Shown: in pieces, positions 7,273 to 17,306 of the stretch
Layout: each line of letters starts with the position of its first letter
Position numbering within the stretch: position 1 is the stretch's first letter
Origin: JANSWP01 sp041941305
Lineage (GTDB): Bacteria; Bacteroidota; Bacteroidia; Chitinophagales; Saprospiraceae
NCBI GenBank assembly: GCA_041941305.1
Contig: JBGTQJ010000007.1
Coordinates: 124,001-188,000 of the forward strand
Direction: 5' to 3'
Length of the DNA stretch: 64,000 bases
Made by a program: the position numbers and the translations under genes
The notes under the pieces: generated by a model
What the model saw: the letters and a program-made list of their open reading frames with translations, nothing else
Database searches by the model: none
What the model was told of the DNA's origin: nothing

Positions 7273-10200
7273 CTATCTAAAAACCTGCAAGCTATCATTA
7301 TTTCTCGAAACCAGGATTATTTTTTTGCCACCCATACCATTCAATAATTCAATATCTCTTGCTTCTCCGAACACTTGAAATCCCTTAAATTCGGAAGAAG
7401 CTTCGCTAAAGTTGCCCTTTCCATCTCCTTTTAAATAATATCCATAGGAAGCGTCCATTCTCCCAATATTGGGCTCAAATTCATAAAAATTGCCTACTGC
7501 CAGGGCATCCAGATGACCGTCTTCATCAAAATCACCAGTTAGGAAACTTTTTATGGGAGCAAATTGGGATTCAAGAGGCAATGGAGTGAATTTGAATTCA
7601 TTGTCTCCTAAATTTTCTATATAAATAGACTCAAAGATTTGAGCTTTTTTTTGAATGACATCTGCCATCATTTCTGTAGAAAAAATATCCTGAAAGGTGC
7701 TTTGTGCAAAAGGGGCATAATCCACAAATTTTTTTCTAAGTGGAAGAACTTGTGCAAGTAATTGATCTTTGCTGGTATAAACCCATTGTTGGTCATGACG
7801 ATAGTAGGTGAGGATAGGATCTGTTTGAAGATTGCCGTCAAAATCCTTCACAAATAATTGTACAGGCTGCTCAATGGAAGTTCGAAGGCTTGAATTCAAC
7901 CCAAAATTTCCGGCAAGCAAATCCAGGTCTCCATCCTTATCAAAATCACCTGCTTCAATTGTATTCCACCAGCCATGTGTGTTTTCAACTTCCACTTTAC
8001 GTGCTTTCCCTGAGCTAAAATCGAAAATGGTAATCGGCATCCATTCTCCAACAACAATTAATTTTTTTTCACCCTCTAGCCAACGCGCATCTGTTACCAT
8101 TCCTATTTCAATTATCTCAGGACAAATTTGTTCCGTTACATTAACAAATTTTTCTTTCCCATCATTGGACAACATATAACTTTTAGGATTCAGACCATAA
8201 CCCCCAGTGACAGAACGACTTCCGACAAATACATCTATATTTCCATCACCATCAAAATCTCCCAATTCAATACAACTGCCATTGACAAAGATTTCGGGAA
8301 GTGTATTTTCAGATTTTGAAAAATTGCCTTTGCCATCATTCATGTACAATCGATCTGCAAGTAATTTGGAACCATCTCTATATTCCCCACCACCACTTAC
8401 TACATATAAGTCCAAATCTCCATCACCATCTGCATCCAAAAAGGCTGCATCTACATCTTCATGCATTTTTTCCTTTTCAAAAAGGGTTTTATTTATTTCT
8501 GACTGGAAAAATGATAAAAGCTCGCCTTCTTTCTGAATAAAAACAGCATTCGCCTGCGCTTTGGCTCCACCTATGAAAAAATCATCCAAACCATCCTGAT
8601 TGACATCCCCAACTGTAATTTTTGGACTTTCCCGGGAAAGCATTTTTGGCAATAAGCTTTCTACATTAAAATCGGTAAAGCGATTTTCTTTGTGAGTAAA
8701 GGGAATGTTTATTTGGTTTGTATAGTCTTCAAAAAGAATCCTGGATTGCTTCTTTAATGTTCGTCCAAATTTAATAATCTTACTTCGTGTCAAAGTATCT
8801 TCAATTTCTATCAATTGATTCGCTTTCACATTTCCAATAGAACGATACTGGTTTACACCCCAACTTACCCAAATCTCTTGAATTTCATCAATTGCTCCCA
8901 AACCAAAAACAAGTTCGGTTGGGGTGCTTGACTGCCATCCTCTGGAGGTAGATAATTCTTGCGTAAAGTCTTTATCTTCTGTTATAAGCTTTACTTTGGC
9001 ACCAAGGCCAAAACGGTTTTCATTTCCCCTTTTCAACCTGACCTTCATCCAGTTATTGTTCCCAATTTGTTCGGAATTATTCCGATAAATTGTTGCTTCA
9101 GCGTTCAGGTTATTTACCACCAAGTCCAAGTCCCCATCATTGTCAAAATCGGCATAAGCAGCACCATGAGAGCATCCCTCCAGGTTCAATCCCCATTTCT
9201 CAGATACATCCTCAAAAACAACCCCGAAACCTTCTTCCCCTTTATTTCTAAAAGCATAATTCGCCACAATTCCTGAAGGCATTTTAGAAACAAGCTCCAT
9301 ATCCGAAGCGGATCTTTTGACTACATTATTTGACACAAATTTTAAATAGTCCAGATCATTTGGTCGCCGCAAAATACCATTGGTTATAAAAACATCCTTC
9401 CAACCGTCATTGTCAAAATCTGCAATTAGAGGCGACCAACTCCAGTCGGTAGCTTCAATTCCCGATAATTGAGCAATTTCAGAGAAATAAACAGGTTCTC
9501 CCTGCTCCTCTACACCTCCTTGATTCAACTGCAAGCTATTTCTTGGATATTGATGCTCATAACCAAAGCTGATTTTGTGCTGATACTTGTTGTAGTGTTC
9601 CATTCCTGCAGAGGCTTTCAGAATGGTTTCATCCTCGGGCTTCATATCCAAAGTCAAAATATCCAGCCAACCATCATTATTGATGTCTGCCACATCACAT
9701 CCCATGGAGAAGGAACTCGTATGTCCTATAGAATTTTTGATGTTTTCTGAAAAAGTGCGATCTCCATTATTGTAGTACAAATAATCATTTTCATGAAAAT
9801 CATTACTGACGTAAATATCTGCCCAGCCATCGTTATTTAGATCCGCAATCGAAACACCCAAGCCATAACCCATGGAACCACCATAAATTCCCGCTTCCTC
9901 ACTCACATCTTTAAATTTTCCTCGTTCATTTTGATACAATCTGTCACCTGCTGTGTCGTCTCGGAGTTTGCGGTTTTCAGCTTTTGAAAATGTTTCTGAA
10001 GAGTGGACAGAATGATTCAAAAGAAACATATCCAGATCACCATCATTGTCATAATCAAAAAAAGCAGCTTGTTGAGAAAACCCTTTAAAGGCCAATCCAA
10101 AGTCTGCTGCTTTTTCAGAAAAGGTCCCGTCCTGATTGTTGATGAAGAGTTCGTTTTGTCCATTGATGGCCTTAAAAAATCCCACCTGACAAACATAAAT

Positions 10201-10635
10201 ATCCAACCAACCGTCGCCATTGACATCTGCCATCGTTACACCCGTTTTCCAAGCTCTTTCTCCATGATGTCCAGCCACTCCAGCCTTTTGAGTATTGTCT
10301 TCAAATGTTAAATCTCCCTTATTCAGATAAAGTTGATTTGGCGCCTGATTGGCAGAAAAGTAAATATCTGGCAGCCCATCATTGTTTATATCTCCAATGG
10401 CTACACCTCCACCATTGTAGAAATAGAGATATTTGATGATGTTCCAATGCTCGTCCTCATTAACTTGATTTTTGAATGTGATGTTGGTTTTAGAAGAGGG
10501 GAGTTGAGTGAAGAGTTTTTGGGGACTGTTTTTTTTGGAACAGGAAAAAAAAAGATGGAAGATAGAAGCCAGAAAAATTAAAATCAAATTCCCGTTAGTG
10601 ATGCTTCTAGCATTTTTATTAATCTCCATAAACAT
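7273..10635 (-). CDS. FG-GAP/VCBS and ASPIC/UnbV repeat lipoprotein
   Basis: About 1120 residues from the ATG at 10635. The longer open frame to 10797 overlaps the neighbouring gene and lacks a signal, so it is rejected; an ATG at 10629 is an alternative. The N-terminus has a hydrophobic stretch ending in a lipobox (HLFFSC), predicting a lipoprotein. I count about twelve calcium-binding D-x-[DN]-x-DG-xx-D loops, such as GDINNDGLPDIYF, ADVNGDGWLDIYV and GDFDGDGNIDVFV, forming FG-GAP/VCBS blades of one or two beta-propellers. An ASPIC/UnbV region (NRFGLGAKV and ELSTSRGWQSSTPTELVFGLG) lies midway. Such surface proteins are very common in Bacteroidota and often accompany SusCD-type systems or adhesion; ligand unknown. 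Confidence 0.88.
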   Translation of the reverse strand: MFMEINKNARSITNGNLILIFLASIFHLFFSCSKKNSPQKLFTQLPSSKTNITFKNQVNEDEHWNIIKYLYFYNGGGVAIGDINNDGLPDIYFSANQAPNQLYLNKGDLTFEDNTQKAGVAGHHGERAWKTGVTMADVNGDGWLDIYVCQVGFFKAINGQNELFINNQDGTFSEKAADFGLAFKGFSQQAAFFDYDNDGDLDMFLLNHSVHSSETFSKAENRKLRDDTAGDRLYQNERGKFKDVSEEAGIYGGSMGYGLGVSIADLNNDGWADIYVSNDFHENDYLYYNNGDRTFSENIKNSIGHTSSFSMGCDVADINNDGWLDILTLDMKPEDETILKASAGMEHYNKYQHKISFGYEHQYPRNSLQLNQGGVEEQGEPVYFSEIAQLSGIEATDWSWSPLIADFDNDGWKDVFITNGILRRPNDLDYLKFVSNNVVKRSASDMELVSKMPSGIVANYAFRNKGEEGFGVVFEDVSEKWGLNLEGCSHGAAYADFDNDGDLDLVVNNLNAEATIYRNNSEQIGNNNWMKVRLKRGNENRFGLGAKVKLITEDKDFTQELSTSRGWQSSTPTELVFGLGAIDEIQEIWVSWGVNQYRSIGNVKANQLIEIEDTLTRSKIIKFGRTLKKQSRILFEDYTNQINIPFTHKENRFTDFNVESLLPKMLSRESPKITVGDVNQDGLDDFFIGGAKAQANAVFIQKEGELLSFFQSEINKTLFEKEKMHEDVDAAFLDADGDGDLDLYVVSGGGEYRDGSKLLADRLYMNDGKGNFSKSENTLPEIFVNGSCIELGDFDGDGNIDVFVGSRSVTGGYGLNPKSYMLSNDGKEKFVNVTEQICPEIIEIGMVTDARWLEGEKKLIVVGEWMPITIFDFSSGKARKVEVENTHGWWNTIEAGDFDKDGDLDLLAGNFGLNSSLRTSIEQPVQLFVKDFDGNLQTDPILTYYRHDQQWVYTSKDQLLAQVLPLRKKFVDYAPFAQSTFQDIFSTEMMADVIQKKAQIFESIYIENLGDNEFKFTPLPLESQFAPIKSFLTGDFDEDGHLDALAVGNFYEFEPNIGRMDASYGYYLKGDGKGNFSEASSEFKGFQVFGEARDIELLNGMGGKKIILVSRNNDSLQVFR

Positions 10636-10675
10636 TTTAAAATGATGACCCCTAAAAGATAGAAGGCAAAAATCC

Positions 10676-10882
10676 TTACTTCTCGCTAAATTTCTGCAAT
10701 TTACCAGTTCCAAAGCACATGTCACATTGTTCTTTTTCACGGGTACCCCACCAGTAGCCTTTGCCTTCACAACGAGGACACATGTCCTTTTCAACAACCT
10801 TACGAATAATAAATTTGGTAAGCCTCAAAACACCCCAGATTAAAAGGGCGGCGATAAGCACTCTTACTATAATAATGATCAT
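10676..10882 (-). CDS. Small membrane protein with a DnaJ-type zinc-finger motif
   Basis: A 68-residue protein with one N-terminal transmembrane helix (IIIIVRVLIAALLIWGVL) followed by two CxxCxGxG-like knuckles: CPRCEGKGYW and CDMCFGTGK. This pair is the minimal zinc-binding unit of the DnaJ cysteine-rich domain. No J domain is present. It probably anchors a small zinc ribbon on the cytoplasmic face, role unknown. It lies 27 bases after the upstream membrane-protein gene and 40 bases before the FG-GAP lipoprotein start, so the three may be co-transcribed. Confidence 0.72.
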   Translation of the reverse strand: MIIIIVRVLIAALLIWGVLRLTKFIIRKVVEKDMCPRCEGKGYWWGTREKEQCDMCFGTGKLQKFSEK

Positions 10883-10909
10883 GATTTTATGAGATTAAAG
10901 AGAGAAAAA

Positions 10910-11410
10910 TTATTTACTACGCAATTTGGTTACCAGATCCACTACCATTTTTGCAATTAATTTTTGTCCTTCCTGTCCTGCCTGAGTTTGTCCCTCAGGC
11001 CCCACTTTCCCCAATTCATCCCAGGTAGGGAGATACGTATTTAGTGTTCTTTCTTTTAAGGCGTTCCAATCTTCCGGTGATAATTTGTTGGTTTCCAATA
11101 CCATCTTCAGAAAATGACTGTTTCCATTTAGGTTTTCAATCATGCGACCCAATTTGTCAGAAGATTTAAGATCATCCAAATCAGCCCAGGTGAAACAATC
11201 CTCTTCCCGGTAGCTTTTTCTGATATGCCTGTCCTGTTTAATTTCTACTATTGTAATAATGCCTTCTGCGGAAATCTCAACATTTTCTATTCGATTTTTA
11301 TCCGGGTCTACAATTTCAAATACTCCAAGGACTTTAATCCCTAACCAGAGAAAGATGATAATGCCAACAATAAAGCCTCCGATGACGATTCTTACGAAGA
11401 GCTTATCCAT
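10910..11410 (-). CDS. Single-span membrane protein, unknown function
   Basis: A 166-residue protein with one N-terminal membrane helix (IVIGGFIVGIIIFLWLGI) and a soluble domain of about 135 residues that follows a short strand-rich part (VENVEISAEGIITIVEI-like) with a helical charged region. No known catalytic motif is visible. It contains EEDCFTWADLDDL and a Gly/Gln stretch near the end. It is the first gene of a possible minus-strand run with the zinc-ribbon protein and the FG-GAP lipoprotein. Confidence 0.6.
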   Translation of the reverse strand: MDKLFVRIVIGGFIVGIIIFLWLGIKVLGVFEIVDPDKNRIENVEISAEGIITIVEIKQDRHIRKSYREEDCFTWADLDDLKSSDKLGRMIENLNGNSHFLKMVLETNKLSPEDWNALKERTLNTYLPTWDELGKVGPEGQTQAGQEGQKLIAKMVVDLVTKLRSK

Positions 11411-11627
11411 AAGTTTTTATTTTAATTTGGTTTCTTCAAAAGCACTCAATCAAAAAACCGGGTTTTACTTCGCAATTTTAAAAACCAGGATTAGAGAAGC
11501 AAATTTAAAATAGATTTTCACTACACGAGTATTTTCTATTTTTTATCCTGGAATAATTTGATAAGCAGCATAGTTTTCAAAAATTCTATCTCAAATATAC
11601 TTTCATTTTTCACTAAAATCTAATCTG

Positions 11628-12098
11628 ATGAAATTATTAAGCGCTTTCGTATTGATTCTTTCTTTTTGCTTTTTTACAAATTGTAGCAAACAAACCGATT
11701 CCGAAAATAAAATCGACAATAGAAATAAAATTTTATGTAAAGAAGCGGCAAGCATTTTATTGACCATCCCCTGCGATGCCGATCTCGAATTGACTGCCCC
11801 TAATTGCCTCTTTGTTCAACCATTGCAAGGAATCGACACCTATGTTGGTCGCTTAACTTCTACTTCTGAAGAAATTGAAATTAATTATGACATTGGAGAA
11901 TTGGCAGGCAATTATGTCAACAGTAATAGCACCTCCAAAATTATTGAACAAGCCATTAACCTGGAATTTTGGCATGAAGTACGCGACGATAAATTGTACA
12001 TCACTTTTCCAGCAGCAGGTCCTGCCAATTTTTACACTTCCGATATTGAATTTTTTGATAGTATCATTGAGATTATGAAAACAGTTGCATTGAAATGA
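11628..12098 (+). CDS. Small lipoprotein, unknown function
   Basis: A 156-residue protein with a signal sequence ending in a lipobox (FFTNC, Cys at about residue 19), so it is a predicted lipoprotein. The mature part contains cysteines at ILCKEA, TIPCDAD and APNCLF that could form disulfides, and a mixed alpha/beta tail. No family is recognised. It lies 104 bases upstream of the SusD-like gene on the same strand. Confidence 0.65.
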   Translation: MKLLSAFVLILSFCFFTNCSKQTDSENKIDNRNKILCKEAASILLTIPCDADLELTAPNCLFVQPLQGIDTYVGRLTSTSEEIEINYDIGELAGNYVNSNSTSKIIEQAINLEFWHEVRDDKLYITFPAAGPANFYTSDIEFFDSIIEIMKTVALK

Positions 12099-12201
12099 AT
12101 TACGGCTCTGGAGAGCCATGGTACTTCTTAGTCTGGCAGCAGATCGTAGACATTGATTCGTTATTTATAGGTAAGAAATCCGCTTTAATGAATGAATCAG
12201 T

Positions 12202-13929
12202 ATGAAAAATCTAAAAACAGCTTTCACTATTCTTGCCTTTTGGCTTATTTCTTCCTGTCAAATGACAGAGTTGGATCTTTATGAAAATCCAAATGCTGCT
12301 ACTTTTGAAAAAGTAGATCTCGATGAACTATTCCATAGCATCCAACTGGATTTCAATGATTTTGTAGAAAGTACCTGGGACTTTACGGCTAGTCTTTCCA
12401 GGATGGGACATTCGGGAAGTGGATTTACTTATCGAGAGGCTTTTCCCCCTCAGAGTTTAAATGAAACCTGGAATTTGGCTTATGCTCAATTGCTTCCGAA
12501 TATGAAATTGATCGAGCAAATGGCAAATGAAAAAGGGCTCCCCAATTATGTTGCCAGCAGTCAGATTCTGAAAGCTTACACCCTTATTACTTTAGTAGAT
12601 GTTTTTGGAGATGTGCCTTATAATCAGGCACTTAGAGCTGAAGATCAAATTTTTAGTCCAATGCAGGATAGTGGTGAAGTGGTGTATGAATCTGCTGAGG
12701 TGTTGTTAAAAGAAGCGATTGAATTGCTTGCGAATAATCACTTTTCAGTACCTAAGAACGATCTGTTCTACTATGGAGAAATGAAAAAATGGGCAACACT
12801 TGCTAAAACCATTCAACTAAAAATGGCCCTCAGTACTCGCTTGGTGAATGCTGATGCAAAAGATAAAATAAATGCGCTACTGGCAGAAGGAGATTTGATA
12901 GATGAACCTTCAGAAGACTTTCAATTTCAATATTCCATAGCTGATTTTCCCGATTCCAGGCATCCTTTGTATGTAAGGATGTATGAAAACCCAACAGAGC
13001 AATCTGGTTTTTTATCCAATTATTACATATGGCTTTTGAGATATGAAAAAGTGGATGCAGGAGGCAACGCCGTCATTGACCCCAGGATTCGTTTTTATTT
13101 CTACCGACAAGCCAGGGTGGAATGGTTTTTAGATCTTCTTTCCTGCTCTTTCGCCAAAGTACCTCCTTCATTCATGGCTCCTCAGCATTATTTGGATATT
13201 CATCCGGATATGCCATTTTGTTATGTTGGGGATCATTATTACGGGAGGGATCATATGAATGCTTCAGGAATAGCTCCTGATTTTCCTCTGCGTACAGCTT
13301 TTGGACTTTATCCAATGGGAGGAAAATTTGATGATGATTCGTTTAATGGTGTAGAAGTAGTACAAGGAAACAATGCCAAAGGAAAGGGAATCAACCCTAT
13401 CCTGCTTTCTTCCTATGTCGATTTTATGAGAGCAGAGGCTGCTTTGGTTTTGGGTACAAATGATGACGCCAGAGCCTTGCTATTAGAAGGCATTGAAGAA
13501 TCTTTCGATAAGGTTATTGGCTTTAAAGACTTAATTGCACCATATCTAAACCAATATATACCCTTTCCCATTGATCCCCCACCTACGTATGAGGAATATT
13601 TTATTAAATATCAAGCATTGGAGATGATTGATCCTTATCTAAATTATGTTTCGGAAAAATACGATACTGCACCTACAATTGATGAAAAACTCAATGTCAT
13701 TATCAAAGAATACCTCATAGCCTTGTGGGGTAATGGAATAGAAGCCTACAATAATTATCGTAGAACCTGTATGCCGTTTCAAATACAACCTACACTGGAG
13801 CCATTTTCTGGAGATTTTGCACGCTCGGCCTTCTACCCTTCAGATCATGCAAATCTGAATGAAAATATAGAACAGAAGGAGGTGACTCAAGCTGTTTTTT
13901 GGGATGTGAATACAGATTGCTTATACTAA
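12202..13929 (+). CDS. SusD/RagB-family lipoprotein without an adjacent SusC
   Basis: A 575-residue protein of the SusD-like/SusD-2 type. The N-terminus has a hydrophobic signal ending in a lipobox (LISSC), then the family's characteristic opening LDLYENPNAAT (an NP-x-A pattern near residue 30) and TPR-like helices with ILKAYTLITLVDVFGDVPY, a hallmark of SusD proteins. SusD proteins sit on the outer leaflet of the outer membrane and lid a TonB-dependent SusC channel to capture glycans or peptides. No SusC gene is adjacent here: upstream is a small lipoprotein and downstream an AAA ATPase. The gene is therefore an orphan, or its partner lies elsewhere. Confidence 0.85.
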   Translation: MKNLKTAFTILAFWLISSCQMTELDLYENPNAATFEKVDLDELFHSIQLDFNDFVESTWDFTASLSRMGHSGSGFTYREAFPPQSLNETWNLAYAQLLPNMKLIEQMANEKGLPNYVASSQILKAYTLITLVDVFGDVPYNQALRAEDQIFSPMQDSGEVVYESAEVLLKEAIELLANNHFSVPKNDLFYYGEMKKWATLAKTIQLKMALSTRLVNADAKDKINALLAEGDLIDEPSEDFQFQYSIADFPDSRHPLYVRMYENPTEQSGFLSNYYIWLLRYEKVDAGGNAVIDPRIRFYFYRQARVEWFLDLLSCSFAKVPPSFMAPQHYLDIHPDMPFCYVGDHYYGRDHMNASGIAPDFPLRTAFGLYPMGGKFDDDSFNGVEVVQGNNAKGKGINPILLSSYVDFMRAEAALVLGTNDDARALLLEGIEESFDKVIGFKDLIAPYLNQYIPFPIDPPPTYEEYFIKYQALEMIDPYLNYVSEKYDTAPTIDEKLNVIIKEYLIALWGNGIEAYNNYRRTCMPFQIQPTLEPFSGDFARSAFYPSDHANLNENIEQKEVTQAVFWDVNTDCLY

Positions 13930-14070
13930 TAATTGAATTTATTTGCATTTCAAATGCCAACAAAACAATATCGAAAACATTTTATGTCAGATCTCCCCCA
14001 TTTGCCGTCCACTAAATATTTCTTTTCTTTGCGCCTCGCTTAAAGAATTTAAAAATATAAATCAACCCAA

Positions 14071-14948
14071 ATGGCAAATACGACGATGTGGACGGGGTCC
14101 AAAAAATACCTTTGTGACCCGGAATTGGCGCAGGCATTTCACATGGCACGGGTGCTTGGGATGCCGCTTTTGATTGAAGGGGAACCCGGAACAGGAAAAA
14201 CGGAATTGCCAATTCAGTTTGCCCAGGATTTGAAATTGGATCTTTTTGTCTACCCAGTGGGTTCAAAAAGTACGGTGGAACAATTCGTCGCCAAATTTGA
14301 CCATGTGAAATACTTGAGAGATTCACAAATAGAAGTATTGAATGCACAAAGAGAAGAGAAGGGGTTAGCTCAAAAACTCAGTACTGGTGGGCGAAGCACG
14401 GAAAACTTAAATGACTATATTTTGATGGGACCGGGAGCCCAATCCTATACCCATCCCCATTCTGTTTTGTTGATTGATGAAATAGATAAAGCCCCTAGAG
14501 AATTCCCCAATGACCTACTCTATGCTTTAAGTCATCGAAAATTTGTCTTGCCCGAATCTGGAAAAGAAATTGCGATTAGCGAACAAGATATGCCAGCCAT
14601 TGTCATTACGAGTAATCGGGAACAAGAACTGCCTACTGCCTTCAAAGGACGTTGCATTTACCACTATATCACTTTCCCTACCCCGGAATTGATGCGTGAA
14701 ATAGTAGAAAAACACTTTCCAAAAGTCAATAAAGATTTGGTGGAAAAAAGTATCCAACTTTTCTATCATTTTCGCAACCTGGGACTCGAACGTGCTCCTT
14801 CCACTCGTGAGCTATTGAATTGGCTCAAATATTTAAATACCTTTGAAATCAAAGTAGCCCTCGAAAAAATCGACAATCGGGAAGGTTTGGGTGTTTTGGT
14901 CAAAACCAAGGAAGACCTTCAGAAGATCAAACTCAACGGCCGTTATTA

Positions 14949-14949
<1 letters not shown>
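14071..14949 (+). CDS. MoxR-type AAA+ ATPase
   Basis: A 292-residue MoxR-group AAA+ ATPase. Walker A is GEPGTGKT (about residues 37-44), Walker B LLIDEID (acidic pair at about 136-137), sensor 1 is VITSNRE, and the helical lid carries ERAPSTRELLNWL. MoxR ATPases act as chaperones that insert cofactors or remodel partner complexes, typically with a von Willebrand factor A protein encoded next door. That is the case here: the next gene encodes a CoxE-like VWA protein. A run of imperfect ATGAATGATGA-type repeats separates the two genes. Confidence 0.87.
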
Positions 14950-16379
<1,430 letters not shown>

Positions 16380-16412
16380 GTTTTAAAGCACCCTTTTATT
16401 ATCCTCTCGAAG

Positions 16413-16760
16413 CTAAAATTCCTTTAGTGTCAAAATCTCAACAACCTTTCCTACCATACAGTAACTTCCCAAATCAGATCGCTCTACATAAGTAATACAA
16501 TACTTCTTGCCTATTTCTATATTGTAAAGTGCTAAATTGACATTTTCCAACTTGGAACCGTCATCATCCAATACAAATAAAAATCCACAGCCATCCAAGC
16601 CAGTGAAATCCTGAAATTCACCGATCTCTCCATCACATAGCGCTGGCTCTTTATCACAACTGATTTGGAATAGACCAATAAACAAAACTATTAAGGTCAT
16701 TCCCAAAAAATTCATTCTTTTCATAAGCAGGTGGTTTTGATTTTTGAAATTATCTTTCAT
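16413..16760 (-). CDS. Small lipoprotein
   Basis: Up to 115 residues. The signal fits better from the internal ATG at 16724 (MKRMNFLGM) than from the first ATG. The lipobox is FQISC, followed by a small cysteine-containing domain with LCDGEIGEFQDFTG, DGCGFLFVLDDG-like turns and a central strand region. No family is recognised. It converges on the VWA gene (33 bases between stops) and diverges from the GtrA gene. Confidence 0.6.
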   Translation of the reverse strand: MKDNFKNQNHLLMKRMNFLGMTLIVLFIGLFQISCDKEPALCDGEIGEFQDFTGLDGCGFLFVLDDDGSKLENVNLALYNIEIGKKYCITYVERSDLGSYCMVGKVVEILTLKEF

Positions 16761-16860
16761 TTAGGAAGACAGCTTTTATTTAGAATTGGTTGGTGAAATG
16801 CTTGGGAATTTTATCTCAAAATTACGAAGCTGTATTTTTCCACAGGCCATATTTTGAGGC

Positions 16861-16868
16861 TACTTTTG
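16861..16868 (+). promoter_or_regulatory. Bacteroidota -7 box (TACTTTTG) next to a start codon
   Basis: TACTTTTG matches TAnnTTTG and ends only 6 bases before the ATG at 16875. Transcription would begin at or beside the start codon, giving a leaderless or nearly leaderless mRNA. No -33 TTTG is seen at ideal spacing. Confidence 0.45.
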
Positions 16869-16874
16869 CCCGCG

Positions 16875-17300
16875 ATGAATTCTTCATTCAAAAAATTAAA
16901 AGACTTGGTTTTTCTGAAGATCAAGTTCGCGATGACTTCCTCTATCGCAACAATTGTAGATTATAGCCTTTACAATATACTTGTTTATCTTGTCATTCCA
17001 AACCTGGAAAAGAAAGCGACCTATGCGCAACTCATTGCTTATTCAACAGGCATGATTATCAATTTTTTCCTCCAAAAGAAGTATGTTTTTTCAATGGAAA
17101 GAGGGCTTTCGCTTACCTTTATCCTGGCTATCTCAATTTCAATAGGAGGACTGATACTGAGTACTTTATTGATAAGTTGGCTGGTTCAGTTTCCTTTTTT
17201 TGATAACTACCAATTTTTGACAAAACTCTTCGTTACTGCTCTCTTTTTCTTTTACAATTTCTTTTTAAAAAGATATGCTTTTGAAAAAAAATTCGTCTAA
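16875..17300 (+). CDS. GtrA-family membrane protein
   Basis: A 141-residue protein with four predicted membrane helices. The first has the GtrA hallmark FAMTSSIATIVDYSLYNIL, the second includes AYSTGMIINFFLQKKYVF, and the end is FYNFFLKRYAFEKK; this spacing is typical of the family. GtrA proteins are thought to flip or help deliver polyprenyl-phosphate-linked sugars used by membrane glycosyltransferases. The next two genes encode exactly such polytopic enzymes, and the first starts 6 bases after this stop, so a shared glycan-modification function is likely. The start at 16875 follows a promoter-like box closely; an upstream ATG at 16854 is less likely. Confidence 0.85.
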   Translation: MNSSFKKLKDLVFLKIKFAMTSSIATIVDYSLYNILVYLVIPNLEKKATYAQLIAYSTGMIINFFLQKKYVFSMERGLSLTFILAISISIGGLILSTLLISWLVQFPFFDNYQFLTKLFVTALFFFYNFFLKRYAFEKKFV

Positions 17301-17306
17301 AACCTG

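Noticed and set aside
8301..8540. His-rich plus-strand open frame
   Set aside because: It is the antisense of the calcium-binding Asp/Asn/Gly repeats of the FG-GAP lipoprotein, which produce His-rich translations on the other strand.
13943..14173. Short open frame overlapping the MoxR gene start
   Set aside because: No motif, and it overlaps a well-supported gene on the same strand in another frame.
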